From the NCBI RefSeq assembly GCF_006337105.1, contig NZ_CP040871.1:2017501-2081500 (forward strand): DNA of 64,000 nucleotides. The letters are read 5' to 3'. The notes beneath the pieces are model-generated. The model was given only the letters and a program-made list of their open reading frames with translations. It was not told the origin of the DNA and searched no databases. The DNA comes from Thermomonas aquatica (GTDB taxonomy: Bacteria; Pseudomonadota; Gammaproteobacteria; Xanthomonadales; Xanthomonadaceae). Positions 37,109 through 46,191 of the stretch are shown piece by piece. Each line of letters begins with the position of its first letter. The stretch's first letter is position 1. The translations under genes and the position numbers were made by a program.

Positions 37109-37867
37109 TCAGCCGATCCCGCGGCCGCCATCCACCCGCAGGGTTTGCCCGGTGACGTAGCCGGAGGCATCGCCGAGCAACCAGGCCACGCAGCCGGCGA
37201 TGTCCTCCGGGTTGCCGATGCGGCCCAGCGGCGTGCGCGCGATCAGAGCCTCCTGCGACGCCGCATCCTTGCCGTGCTCCGGCCACAGGATCGCGCCGGG
37301 CGCGATGGCATTCACCCGCACCGCGGGCGCCAGGTCGACGGCCAGCGCTTTGGTCAGCATGCGCAACGCGGCCTTGGCCATGCCGTACACGGCGTGGCCG
37401 GCCAGCGGCTGCTCGGCGTGGATGTCGACCAGGTTGACGATGCCGCCGCGCGCGGCCTTGAGGTGCGGCGCGGCCGCCTGCGCCAGGAAGAACGGCGCGC
37501 GCGCATTGCTGGCGAACAGCTCGTCCCATTGCGCGGGCGTGGTGCCGCCGATCGGCGTCGGGTAGAACGCCGAGGCATTGTTGACCAGCGCATCGAGCCG
37601 GCCGAAACGGCCCACGGTCTGCGCGATCAATTCGGGCAGGCGGTCGAATTCGGCCAGGTCCGCCTGCAAGGCGATGGCGCTGCCGGCGCGCGCGCTGTCG
37701 AGCTCCGCCAGCAGCGCGTCCATCTCCGCCTGCGAGCTGCGGTAATGCAGGGCGAGGTCGTAGCCGCCGGCATGCAGGCGGCGCGCGATCGCCGCGCCGA
37801 TGCGGCGGGCGGCGCCGGTGACCAGGGCGACCTTGCGCGGCGTGCTGCCGTCGGGCGATGTGCTCAT
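37109..37867 (-). CDS. Short-chain dehydrogenase, pteridine-reductase type
   Basis: A 252-aa SDR. The cofactor motif is VTGAARRIG (TGxxRRxG, with the double Arg favouring NADPH as in PTR1/FolM), then NNASAFYPTPIG and the catalytic Tyr/Lys in VYGMAKAA; the C-terminus is GQTLRVDGGRGI. This pattern matches pteridine reductases, which reduce dihydrobiopterin or dihydrofolate. Position beside folB-folK supports a folate/pterin role. TATCCT lies six bases before the ATG. Confidence 0.85.
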   Translation of the reverse strand: MSTSPDGSTPRKVALVTGAARRIGAAIARRLHAGGYDLALHYRSSQAEMDALLAELDSARAGSAIALQADLAEFDRLPELIAQTVGRFGRLDALVNNASAFYPTPIGGTTPAQWDELFASNARAPFFLAQAAAPHLKAARGGIVNLVDIHAEQPLAGHAVYGMAKAALRMLTKALAVDLAPAVRVNAIAPGAILWPEHGKDAASQEALIARTPLGRIGNPEDIAGCVAWLLGDASGYVTGQTLRVDGGRGIG

Positions 37868-37873
37868 CCGCGC

Positions 37874-37899
37874 AGGATAGCGCCCGGCTTGCGTATCCT
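37874..37899. promoter_or_regulatory. Back-to-back TATCCT elements for the SDR and midA genes
   Basis: Two TATCCT hexamers, one per strand (minus 37879-37874, plus 37894-37899), each exactly six bases before its gene's ATG, in a 38-bp divergent gap. Neither gene has a Shine-Dalgarno. Confidence 0.5.
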
Positions 37900-37905
37900 G
37901 TGTGG

Positions 37906-39090
37906 ATGCAGACCTTGCCCCTTCCCGATGCCGACGCGCTGGCGCACAGCGCGCACCTGCGCGAAATCATCCAGGAACAGATCATCGCCGCCGGCGGCAG
38001 CATCCCGTTCTGGAAGTTCATGGAGCTGGCGCTGTATGCGCCCGGGCTCGGCTACTACAGCGCCGGCGCGACCAAGTTCGGCGATGCCGGCGATTTCGTG
38101 ACCGCACCGGAAATCTCGCCGCTGTACGCCGCCTGCGTGGCCGATGCGCTGACCCCGGTGCTGCAACAGCTCGGGCCCGACGCGCAGTTCGTGGAAATCG
38201 GCGGCGGCAGCGGCGCGTTCGCGGAAACCGCGCTGGCGAAACTGCTGGCGAACGATGCGCTGCCCGCGCGCTACGCGATCCTCGAACCCAGCGCCGACCT
38301 GCGCGAACGCCAGCGCGAACGCTTGCAGGCGCGTTTGCCGCCATTGTTGTTCGAGCTGGTCGAATGGCTGGACGGGCCGATCCAGGAGGCGTGGCACGGC
38401 GTGCTGTTCGCCAACGAGGTGATCGACGCATTGCCGACGCCGCGCTTCACCCTTCGCGACGAAGAAGTCTTCGAGGAACACGTGGCGCTGGACGGCGAAG
38501 GCCGCTTCCTGCGCAGCGACCGGCCGGCCGATCCGATGCTGGCCGCTGCCGTACGCCATGTGGAGCGGCAGTTGCCGGAACCCTTCGCCGAGGGCTATCG
38601 CAGCGAACTGCTGGCGCAATTGCCGTACTGGCTGCAGGCGGTGGTCGGCGGCATGGGCGACGGCGCGATGCTGTTCGTGGATTACGGTTACGCGCGCGGC
38701 GAGTACTACCAGCCGCAACGCCGCGACGGCACCTTGCGCGCGTTCCGCCAGCACCACCTGGTATCGGACGTGTTCGCCGATCCGGGGCTGCAGGACATCA
38801 CCGCATCGGTCGATTTCACCGCGCTGGCGGAGGCCGGCACGGGCGCGGGCTTCGACTTCACCGGTTACTGCTCGCAGGCCAGCTTCCTGCTCGGCAACCG
38901 CCTGCAGGAGAACCTGGAACGGGCCGAATCGCGGGCGAAGGACGACGTCGCGCGGCACAACCTGCGCCAGCAAGCCAAGCTGCTGACCCTGCCCAGCGAG
39001 ATGGGCGAACGCTTCCAGGCGATGGGCTTCCAGCGCGGGGTGGAATTCGGCGCGGCCTTCCTGGCCGGCGACCTGAGCCATCGCCTATGA
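37906..39090 (+). CDS. MidA/NDUFAF7-like SAM-dependent methyltransferase
   Basis: A 394-aa class I methyltransferase of the DUF185 family. SAM motif I is FVEIGGGSGAFAE (about 87-99); GYYSAGATKFGDAGDFVTAPEISPLY just before it and LFANEVIDALPTPRF are family hallmarks. The mitochondrial relatives methylate an arginine of the complex I NDUFS2 subunit; the bacterial target is not established. ATG at 37906 gives the conserved start; a 16-residue extension upstream has no support. ATGA overlap with the VanZ gene. Confidence 0.88.
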   Translation: MQTLPLPDADALAHSAHLREIIQEQIIAAGGSIPFWKFMELALYAPGLGYYSAGATKFGDAGDFVTAPEISPLYAACVADALTPVLQQLGPDAQFVEIGGGSGAFAETALAKLLANDALPARYAILEPSADLRERQRERLQARLPPLLFELVEWLDGPIQEAWHGVLFANEVIDALPTPRFTLRDEEVFEEHVALDGEGRFLRSDRPADPMLAAAVRHVERQLPEPFAEGYRSELLAQLPYWLQAVVGGMGDGAMLFVDYGYARGEYYQPQRRDGTLRAFRQHHLVSDVFADPGLQDITASVDFTALAEAGTGAGFDFTGYCSQASFLLGNRLQENLERAESRAKDDVARHNLRQQAKLLTLPSEMGERFQAMGFQRGVEFGAAFLAGDLSHRL

Positions 39091-39497
39091 ACGCCGCACG
39101 GCGTCGCGTCGGGCGCTCGCTCAAGCCGTTCAGGCGGCCGCTGCTGTGGAGCGGCTTGTGGATGCTGGCGGTGGCGGTGGTGGTGGTCGCCTCGCTGGTG
39201 CCTGCGTCCGGCTTGCCCGACCTCAAGGTCAGCGACAAGTTCGAGCATTTCATCGCCTACGCGGCCTTGTCCGCGGGCGCGGTGCAGTTGTTCGCGCGGC
39301 GGTTGTCCTGGGGCTTCGTCTGCGTGCTGCTGGTGCTGATGGGGATCGGCCTGGAAGTCCTGCAGGCGCAGATGGCGCTGGGGCGCATGCTCGACCGCAA
39401 CGATGCGCTGGCCAACGCCATCGGCGTGCTGATCGGGCTGGCCACGGCGTTCACCCCGTGGCGCGATGCCTTGCTGCGCTTCGACCGGCGCTTCTGA
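39087..39497 (+). CDS. VanZ-family membrane protein
   Basis: A 136-aa protein with four predicted helices (about 20-38, 53-70, 73-90, 105-122). VanZ hallmark DKFEHFIAYAALSAG is present, as is LEVLQ and RNDALANAIGVLIG. VanZ-like proteins have a weak link to teicoplanin resistance; no function is firm here. Couples by a four-base overlap to the methyltransferase gene. Confidence 0.85.
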   Translation: MNAARRRVGRSLKPFRRPLLWSGLWMLAVAVVVVASLVPASGLPDLKVSDKFEHFIAYAALSAGAVQLFARRLSWGFVCVLLVLMGIGLEVLQAQMALGRMLDRNDALANAIGVLIGLATAFTPWRDALLRFDRRF

Positions 39498-39512
39498 GCC
39501 GGTCGAAGGCGG

Positions 39513-41813
39513 TTACGGCAGCAGGGTCAACCGATCCAGCACCCACATCGCCGGCCGCGTATCGCCGGTGAACCACACGCAAAGATCGGTGCCGGGCGGC
39601 GGCGATTGCAGCGCCGCGCGCAGGGTGACGAAGCCGTCGGCAGCGGGTTGCGCCGGCATCGGCAGCGCCGCCAGCAGCGGGCCATCGCAGCCGGCGTGCA
39701 GTTCGAGTTCGCCATGCGGGGTCTTGGCGGGCTTGAAGCCGCGATGCGGTTCGTCGCCGGCCAGCTGGAAGAAGTAGGGGATGCGCCCGGCGCGCACCTC
39801 GACCGCCTCGATGCCCGCCAGCGGCGCCTGCTTCCATGTCCAGCACGGATTGAAGATGTCGACGTTGAAGATCGCGCGTTCGCCCTCGCGCGGGCCGTCG
39901 TCCTCCAGCCGCAGCATCAGCTGGCCGGTGCACATCGCCAGTTCCTCGTCGCTGCGGCTGCGCAGCGAGCTGGCGCTGAACGTGCGCGCGAGCGGCGCGG
40001 CCAGCGCCTGCCCGCCGAAGAAGGCCCGTGCCTGCAGGGTGGCCGGCAGCGGCAGGTCCAGCGGCGCGACGTACAGCGGCGATGACGCGGTCGGCGCGCT
40101 GCCGTCGGTGGTGTAGCGGAGCGGATAGCCGAGCGGCTGCGCCAGGGTGATGCGCGCGCTGCCGTCGGCCTGCGCGACGGCATCGAATAGCGGCTGGAAC
40201 GGCGTCTGCGCGGGGACGATGCCGGCGGCCTGCCAGCGCGGCAGCATCGCCGGCAGGCGCTGCAGGAAATCGTCGTAGTCGCGCGCCGCCTTCGGCGACC
40301 ATGCGGTTTCCGCCAACGCGGCGATGCGCGGGAAAATCGCGTGCTGCACGCGCGCGAAGCTGCGCATGTGCTCGGTCCAGTTGTTCGCCTGCACGCCGAG
40401 GATGTGCCGCGCCTGCCGCGCATCCAGCGCGGCGGGAACCGGCTCGAAGGCGTACACCTGCTTGAGCGGGATCATCGCCGGACGGCCCGGCGGCTCTCCC
40501 GGCGAGGCGGTCTGCAGGTAATCGAGGTAGAGGTCGCCCGACGGGCTCATCACCACGTCGTGGCCCTTGCGCGCGGCGTCGATGCCGCCCTCGGTGCCGC
40601 GCCACGACATCACCGTCGCCGATGGCGGCAATGCGCCCTCGAGGATCTCGTCCCAGCCGAGCAGGCGCTTGCCGTGCGCGGACAGGTAGCGCTCCAGCCG
40701 CGCCACCATCCATGCCTGCAGGCCGGCCTCGTCCTTGGCGCCCAGCGCGCGGATGCGCGCCTGCATCCTGGCGGATGCCTTCCACTGGTCCTTGACCGCT
40801 TCGTCGCCGCCGACGTGCACGTAGCGGCCGGGGAACAGCTTCGCCATCTGCCCGAGCACGTCCTCGAGGAAGCGCATGGTGGCTTCGTCGGCGTTGAACA
40901 GGTTGGTGTTCACGCCCCATTCGTTGGAGACCGCGACCGGCTTGCCGCTGACGCCAAGCTGCGGATAGGCGGCGATGGCGGCGGTGGCGTGGCCGGGGAT
41001 GTCGACTTCCGGCACCACCTCGATGTGCAGGGCCGCCGCATGCGCGACCACGTCGCGGATCTGCGCTTCGCTGTAGTAGCCGCAATACGGCACCGGCTTG
41101 CCGGTGGCGGCATCGAGGCCGCCGTCGCCGGCCGGGATCCGGCAGCCGCCCACCTCGACCAGTTTCGGCCAGCCCGGCACCGGCAGGCGCCAGCCCTGGT
41201 CGTCGGTGAGGTGCCAGTGGAAGGTGTCGAGCTTGAGCTGCGCCATCGCGTCGAGCAGGCGCTTGATCTCCTCGACCGACTGGAAGTGCCGCGCCGAATC
41301 CAGCATCAGGCCGCGCCAGGCGAAGCGCGGGGCGTCGTCGATGCGCAACGCCGGCAGGCGCACCCGCGTTGCGGCGGGATCGCCGGAGGTCAGCAATTGC
41401 CAGAGCGTGACCGCACCGTAGTACAGGCCCTTCGCGTCCGGCGCGCGCACGCGGATGCCGTTGGGGCCGATGTCGATCGCATAGGCCTCGGGCGATGTCC
41501 ACGCGGCCGACGGATCCAGCGAAAATCGGATCGCGCCGGCATCGCGCCCGGCGCCGACATGCAGGCGAAGCGGGCCGGAACCGGCCAGCATGCCGGTGAA
41601 TTGCACCGCGGCGGTGCGCGCCGCCTCGTCGCTGGCGACCACGCGCGTGCGCGCGTCCACCACGAAGCCGCCCTTGCCCAGGACCATGCTGGCCGGTTGC
41701 GGCAGCAGCCGCGGCGTCACCGCGGCCTCGCCGGCCGACGACGGCGCGCACAGCGTCGCCAGGCAGGCGCACAACAGGAAGGCAGGGAAGCGGAGGGCGA
41801 TGCGCTGCGTCAT
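39513..41813 (-). CDS. GH20 beta-N-acetylhexosaminidase, secreted
   Basis: A 766-aa enzyme that releases terminal GlcNAc from chitin oligomers. Signal peptide about 1-27; N-terminal GH20b domain (about 33-155; LLPQPASMVLG); catalytic barrel (about 160-510) with GLMLDSARHF, HWHLTDDQGWR, VDIPGHATAA and HVGGDEAVKDQW, where the Asp-Glu pair is catalytic. The C-terminal about 250 residues form beta-rich accessory domains (YPLRYTTDGSAPTASSPLY is a chitobiase C-terminal Fn3-like motif). AAGG lies upstream of the ATG. It is the downstream end of the minus-strand part of the amino-sugar locus. Confidence 0.95.
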   Translation of the reverse strand: MTQRIALRFPAFLLCACLATLCAPSSAGEAAVTPRLLPQPASMVLGKGGFVVDARTRVVASDEAARTAAVQFTGMLAGSGPLRLHVGAGRDAGAIRFSLDPSAAWTSPEAYAIDIGPNGIRVRAPDAKGLYYGAVTLWQLLTSGDPAATRVRLPALRIDDAPRFAWRGLMLDSARHFQSVEEIKRLLDAMAQLKLDTFHWHLTDDQGWRLPVPGWPKLVEVGGCRIPAGDGGLDAATGKPVPYCGYYSEAQIRDVVAHAAALHIEVVPEVDIPGHATAAIAAYPQLGVSGKPVAVSNEWGVNTNLFNADEATMRFLEDVLGQMAKLFPGRYVHVGGDEAVKDQWKASARMQARIRALGAKDEAGLQAWMVARLERYLSAHGKRLLGWDEILEGALPPSATVMSWRGTEGGIDAARKGHDVVMSPSGDLYLDYLQTASPGEPPGRPAMIPLKQVYAFEPVPAALDARQARHILGVQANNWTEHMRSFARVQHAIFPRIAALAETAWSPKAARDYDDFLQRLPAMLPRWQAAGIVPAQTPFQPLFDAVAQADGSARITLAQPLGYPLRYTTDGSAPTASSPLYVAPLDLPLPATLQARAFFGGQALAAPLARTFSASSLRSRSDEELAMCTGQLMLRLEDDGPREGERAIFNVDIFNPCWTWKQAPLAGIEAVEVRAGRIPYFFQLAGDEPHRGFKPAKTPHGELELHAGCDGPLLAALPMPAQPAADGFVTLRAALQSPPPGTDLCVWFTGDTRPAMWVLDRLTLLP

Positions 41814-41832
41814 GTCTGACCCTTGGTGATCG

Positions 41833-41847
41833 TGGCGATTGTCGCCA
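41833..41847. promoter_or_regulatory. Perfect inverted repeat upstream of the hexosaminidase gene
   Basis: TGGCGA-TTG-TCGCCA, 20 bp before the hexosaminidase ATG and preceded on the minus strand by a run of seven T. Could be an operator or an mRNA hairpin; it does not match the NagR-type palindrome at 45958. Confidence 0.4.
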
Positions 41848-41906
41848 AAAAAACGCCTGGCGCGTTGCTCGACGGCGCATGGCCCCGGTGCGAACGACGT
41901 CCGCCG

Positions 41907-41935
41907 AAAAAAGAGGGGCCCGGAGTGCGGGCCCC
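41907..41935 (-). terminator. Terminator after the TonB-dependent receptor gene
   Basis: Minus strand arms GGGGCCCG/CGGGCCCC with a five-base loop, followed by TCTTTTTT. It lies 37 bp after the receptor stop, so the hexosaminidase gene is probably expressed from its own promoter or by readthrough. Confidence 0.85.
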
Positions 41936-41971
41936 GAGGGGGTACCTGGGTGAAACCGTGCTTGCGCCGCC

Positions 41972-44749
41972 TCAGAAGCTGAAGCGGACGTTGAAGTAGT
42001 ACTGGCGGCCGTTGGTGTAGATGCCGCGCGGCTGGTCGGTGTTCTCCGCGTAGTACTTCAGCTTCTCGTTGGTCAGGTTCATGCCGTCCAGCGAAATGCT
42101 GACCATGTCGTTGAACTTCCAGCCGATCGAGGCGGAGACGTTGCGGGTGTCGTCCTGGTTGAACGCCGACAGGCGGTCGATGCCGTTGTAGAAATGCGAG
42201 CGGTAGTTGTAGGCGATGCGCGCGTTGAGGTGGTCGTTCTCGAAGTAGCCGATCAGGTTGAACACGTTCCTGGACGCGCCCAGCAGCGGATGGCCGTTGT
42301 CTTCCTTGGCGTTGGTGTAGGAGTAGTTGGCGCTGATGCCGAAGTTGTCGCCGATCGGCTGTTCGACCGCCAGTTCCAGTCCCTTGACCGAACCCTTGGT
42401 GTTGATCGGCGAGGTCACCAGGTAGTTGCCGAGGTAGCCGTCCGGATGCGCCTGGTCGAAGGTCAGGAATTGCTGGGTGCTCTGGCCGCGGCCGATGTAG
42501 CTGGACAGGTCCATGTAGTACACGCTGGCCGACAGCAGCGCGCGCGGCGCGTAGTACCACTCCAGCGCGGCATCGAAGTTGGTCGAGCGGATCGGCTTCA
42601 GGTTCGGGTTGCTGGACGAGCCGCCGCCGACGTCGTTGGGACCGTTGGGCGGCGACAGGCTGAGGCCGCCGGCCAGCGCCGAATAGTCGGGGCGGGCCAG
42701 GGTCTTGGTCACCGCAAGCCGCGCCACCAGGTCGTCGGTGATGTCGAACTTGAAGTTCGCGCTGGGCAGCACGTCGGTGTAGTCGTTGCCGACGACCTGC
42801 GGGGTATAGATGCCGAACGCCGAACCCTGGATCGCGCCCGGCGTGCCGGTGGTGCCGCCGGCCAGGTATTGCAGGACGTCCTGGCTGGTCTTGACCACGC
42901 GCACGCCGACGTTGCCGTTCCAGCGGTCGCCTTCCAGGTTGAACTGCGCGTAGGCGGCGCTGGTCTTTTCCTTCAGGCCGAACTCGTACACCGGGTAGCG
43001 GCGGCCGACCGGGTCGCGGGTGGTGAGGGCGTTGTACGCGGCCATGTCGTCCGCGCTGAAATACCAGACGTTGCGCGGGAAGCTGCCGCCGAAGCCGCTG
43101 CCGAAGTCGCCCGGATAGTTGGAATGCGAGCCGGGCCAGTTGGCCGGATCCGCCGGCGAACGCGTCCCCGCCGGGCACCAGTACGCCTGCGACCAGTCGA
43201 ACGGCACCACCGCGCCACTGGAGTTGATGCAGCCCGGGCCCTGCGCGATCACGTTGCTCGATTCGCGGTCGTGGTTGGCGAAGCGCACGCCGAATTCCAG
43301 CGAGCTCAGCGCGCCCTTGTCGAAGAAGTATTCGGCGTCGACCTGGCCCCACTTGTCCTTGTCCTCGATGTCGAGGTTCTGCAGGCCGAAGATCCAGTCC
43401 AGCGCGAGGTTGGGCTGCGGTGCGGAGGTGTTCTCGTTGAGCGAGAACGAGGCGGCTTCGTCGATGCCGTTCAGGCCCCACGAAGCGCCGGTGCCGCCGA
43501 CCCGCCATTCGGCGACGTTCTGGGTCGGGGTCTCGCCATGGCCGGTGGAGGTGCCCAGCTTGAAGTCCAGGTTGAAGCTGTCGCTGACGCGCCAGGCGGC
43601 GTCCAGCGAGAGGTAGGTGGTGCTGGCCTTCTCGTCCGGCCGGGCGATCATGTCGTACAGGCCGTACTGGGTGCCCGCCGCGCCCGGGATGACCGCCGAC
43701 ACCAAGGTGTTGTTGCGCACCACGTAGCCGGGCGCGGGCGAGACGCCGGCGCCGATCGTGCGCGGGTTGTACAGCAGGTAGTTGCGGTTGTAGTTGGAAG
43801 CGTCGAGCTTGGAGACGAAGCCCGACAAGTCGATGGTGAAGTCGTCGCTGGGCTTGAACTGCGCTTCCAGCAGGCCGCCGCGGCGCTCGCGCTTCTGCTC
43901 GAACAGCGCCGCGCCGATCATGCGCGGGTACCACACGCCGTTGAGGTCGGGATGCGCGTCGGCGACCGGCTTGGTCGGCGAGCCCGCCGCGTTGGAGATC
44001 CGGTCGTAACCCAGCACTTCCACGCCATCGCGGCGCAGGCTGCGGTTCTCGTCGAACAGCTGCAGCATCACGCCGGCGGTGGAGGCTTCGTTGCGGAAGT
44101 TCAGCAGCGCGCTGAACTGCGAGTCGGTCTTGCCGGGCAGGTCGGAATACACGCCGCCGATCGACACGTTGCCGGTGAAGGTCTTGGCGAAGTCCAGCGG
44201 CTTGCGGGTGATGATGTCGACGCTGCCGGTGACGCCGCCCTCGGCCAGCTTGGCCTGCGAGGTCTTGTGCACCACCACCTGGCTGACCAGCGACGACGGC
44301 AGCAGGGTGTAGCTGACGCTGCGGCCGGCGTTGTCGCTCTGGTTGAGCACGAACCAGTCGCCGGAGCTCACCGGATGGCCGTTGATCTGGGTCAGGGTCA
44401 GGCTGGGATTGGTGCCGCGCATCGACACGCGGTCGTTCTCGTCGAAGCCGCCCTCGCTGGCGCCGGCCGAGCTGATGGTCACGCCGGGCAGGCGCTGCAG
44501 CGAGTCGGCGACGTTCTTGTCGGGCATCTTGCCGATGTCCTCGGCGCTCACCACTTCCACGTGCGCCTTGGCATCGCGCTTCACGTCGAGGGATTTTTCG
44601 ACGCTGCCGCGGATGCCGGTGACCACGACCTTGTCCAGGTCCTTCGGGGTATCGGCGGATTGGCCATTGGCCGCGTCCTGCGCATGCGCCTGGGCGGCGC
44701 CGAGGCCGAGCACGATCGCGGCGGAGAGTACGGATTTGCGGAGCTTCAT
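41972..44749 (-). CDS. TonB-dependent outer-membrane receptor, probable chitooligosaccharide/GlcNAc uptake
   Basis: A 925-aa receptor of the Xanthomonas/Caulobacter carbohydrate type. Signal peptide 1-23; TonB-box region KDLDKVVVTGIRGSVEKSL (about 36-54); plug domain to about 170 (DSLQRLPGVTI, VSMRGTNPSLT, GSVDIITRKPLDF); 22-strand barrel to the terminal YYFNVRFSF with C-terminal Phe. Four cysteines in the loops may form disulfides. No STN signalling domain is seen. Substrate is inferred from the neighbouring hexosaminidase and nag genes. GGGGAA precedes the ATG; it is 112 bp downstream of the kinase gene and may be its co-transcript. Confidence 0.92.
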   Translation of the reverse strand: MKLRKSVLSAAIVLGLGAAQAHAQDAANGQSADTPKDLDKVVVTGIRGSVEKSLDVKRDAKAHVEVVSAEDIGKMPDKNVADSLQRLPGVTISSAGASEGGFDENDRVSMRGTNPSLTLTQINGHPVSSGDWFVLNQSDNAGRSVSYTLLPSSLVSQVVVHKTSQAKLAEGGVTGSVDIITRKPLDFAKTFTGNVSIGGVYSDLPGKTDSQFSALLNFRNEASTAGVMLQLFDENRSLRRDGVEVLGYDRISNAAGSPTKPVADAHPDLNGVWYPRMIGAALFEQKRERRGGLLEAQFKPSDDFTIDLSGFVSKLDASNYNRNYLLYNPRTIGAGVSPAPGYVVRNNTLVSAVIPGAAGTQYGLYDMIARPDEKASTTYLSLDAAWRVSDSFNLDFKLGTSTGHGETPTQNVAEWRVGGTGASWGLNGIDEAASFSLNENTSAPQPNLALDWIFGLQNLDIEDKDKWGQVDAEYFFDKGALSSLEFGVRFANHDRESSNVIAQGPGCINSSGAVVPFDWSQAYWCPAGTRSPADPANWPGSHSNYPGDFGSGFGGSFPRNVWYFSADDMAAYNALTTRDPVGRRYPVYEFGLKEKTSAAYAQFNLEGDRWNGNVGVRVVKTSQDVLQYLAGGTTGTPGAIQGSAFGIYTPQVVGNDYTDVLPSANFKFDITDDLVARLAVTKTLARPDYSALAGGLSLSPPNGPNDVGGGSSSNPNLKPIRSTNFDAALEWYYAPRALLSASVYYMDLSSYIGRGQSTQQFLTFDQAHPDGYLGNYLVTSPINTKGSVKGLELAVEQPIGDNFGISANYSYTNAKEDNGHPLLGASRNVFNLIGYFENDHLNARIAYNYRSHFYNGIDRLSAFNQDDTRNVSASIGWKFNDMVSISLDGMNLTNEKLKYYAENTDQPRGIYTNGRQYYFNVRFSF

Positions 44750-44861
44750 GTGTGTTCCCCTCGTTTGGATTGCGTTGCGGTCGTCCGTGGTGGGCGGCGT
44801 CCGTTGATGTCGGCCACGCGCGGGCGTGGCGTGGTGCGCGTCCGTGGCTATCCGGTGTCCA

Positions 44862-45923
44862 TCACGGGTTCCTGCCTTGATGGTCCAGGTACCAGCGGGC
44901 CGCGCCGATCACGCCGAGCTGCCCGTGCTCGACCAGCCGTACCGGAATGCGTTCGAGCGCCGTGCGCATGGCGCCCTTGTTGAGGTAGCGCGCGGCGAAG
45001 CTGCTGTGCGCCAGGAATTCGCGGATCTTGGGCAGGAAACCGCCGGCGAGCAGGATCCCGCCATGCGCGCCGTAGAGCAGGGCCATGTCGCCGACGGTGC
45101 TGCCGAGCAGGCCGCAGAACACGCCCAGGGTTTCGCTGGCGCGCGGATCGCCCGCCAGCGCCGCGGTGGTGATCTGTTCCGGCGTGTCGTAGCCGCCGCG
45201 ATCGCCGTGCAGCTTGCGCAGCGCCGCATGCAGGCGCATCAGGCCGGGGCCGGACAACGCGTGTTCGATCGGCACGTGCCCGCGTTCCTTCTGGAATTCG
45301 CGGAGCACGGCCATTTCCAGTTCGGTGCCGGCGGTCAGCGCGGCATGGCCGGCCTCGGTGGCCAGCACCAGCGGCCGGCCCTCGGTCGGGATGCGCAGGG
45401 CGGCGCCCAGGCCGGTGCCGGGGCCGAGCACCAGGGTCGGGCCCGGCATCGGCGCGGCCGGGCCGCACAGCAGCATCAACGCGCTGGCGTCGGCGCGCGT
45501 CGCCGCATGCGCGACCGCCTCGAAATCGTTGACCACCTGCAGGTCGTTCCAGCCCAGCCGGGCCAGGATCTCGGCCGGCGCGATCGGCCACGGCAGGTTG
45601 GCCGAGATGAAGCGGCCGTCGGGCATCACGTGGCCGGCGCAGGCGATCGCGCCGGCCTTGACCCGCACCGCGACATCGCCGGCTTCGAGGATGTAGGTCG
45701 CCAGCACTTCGGCCAGGCCGGGATAGTCGGCGCAGGCGAACTTGCGGTAATGCAGGACCTCGACCGGCCCCGAGGCGTCCGTGCCGGTGCGGATCAGTCC
45801 GATGCGGACATGTGTGCCGCCCACGTCCGCGGCCAGCAGGACCGGCGCGGTGCGGATGTCTTCGCCAAGCGGCAGTGGATGGTGCTGGATTCCCAACTTC
45901 GACTCCGGACGACGGATCCGCAT
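44862..45923 (-). CDS. Glucokinase-family sugar kinase, candidate GlcNAc kinase
   Basis: A 353-aa protein of the Glk family (not ROK). Phosphate-binding motif LAADVGGTHVRIG (about 29-41), catalytic region NDFEAVAHA and LGPGTGLGAAL, and EAGHAAL, the Glk counterpart of the sugar-binding E/H segment. In amino-sugar clusters of Xanthomonadales and Alteromonadales, such kinases phosphorylate GlcNAc imported by NagP. Glucose as substrate cannot be excluded. No strong Shine-Dalgarno before the ATG. Divergent from nagP over 360 bp with palindromic operators. Confidence 0.88.
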   Translation of the reverse strand: MRIRRPESKLGIQHHPLPLGEDIRTAPVLLAADVGGTHVRIGLIRTGTDASGPVEVLHYRKFACADYPGLAEVLATYILEAGDVAVRVKAGAIACAGHVMPDGRFISANLPWPIAPAEILARLGWNDLQVVNDFEAVAHAATRADASALMLLCGPAAPMPGPTLVLGPGTGLGAALRIPTEGRPLVLATEAGHAALTAGTELEMAVLREFQKERGHVPIEHALSGPGLMRLHAALRKLHGDRGGYDTPEQITTAALAGDPRASETLGVFCGLLGSTVGDMALLYGAHGGILLAGGFLPKIREFLAHSSFAARYLNKGAMRTALERIPVRLVEHGQLGVIGAARWYLDHQGRNP

Positions 45924-45957
45924 GCGGATCCGGGTGGAATCGAGTCTGTCGACGCCA

Positions 45958-45971
45958 TGACAACGTTGTCA
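45958..45971. promoter_or_regulatory. Candidate NagR operator (perfect 14-bp palindrome)
   Basis: TGACAACGTTGTCA, a perfect palindrome of LacI-family operator form with central CG, 35 bp before the kinase ATG. A minus-strand TTGACA (45972-45967) overlaps it, so binding would block a kinase/receptor promoter. NagR, a LacI-family protein, is encoded 1.6 kb away. Confidence 0.75.
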
Positions 45972-46191
45972 AGATATCCCGTCATTCTTTCGTTACGCCG
46001 CAGCGGAATCACGATATTTTCGCGCATTCATCTATTTTTGAGATCGAATTGTGCGCAAATTTGACAATGATGACGCGACCAGGACATCGATTCCGTCCGT
46101 CAGGACAGGCATTGATACTGCGCTGCAGCAGAAAAAATGCGCGAAACGATCGGCGCCGAACGGACTGCATGTGGAATTTGCACGGAATCTA

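Noticed and set aside
42194..44983. A 929-codon plus-strand open frame opposite the TonB receptor
   Set aside because: The receptor frame has signal peptide, TonB box, plug and barrel end; the opposite frame has none of these and is Val/Gly/His-rich noise.
45924..46140. A horizontally acquired insert because of the lower GC of the nag intergenic region
   Set aside because: Lower GC is normal for a divergent promoter region; there are no repeats, integrase or tRNA nearby, and both flanking genes have the composition of the rest.
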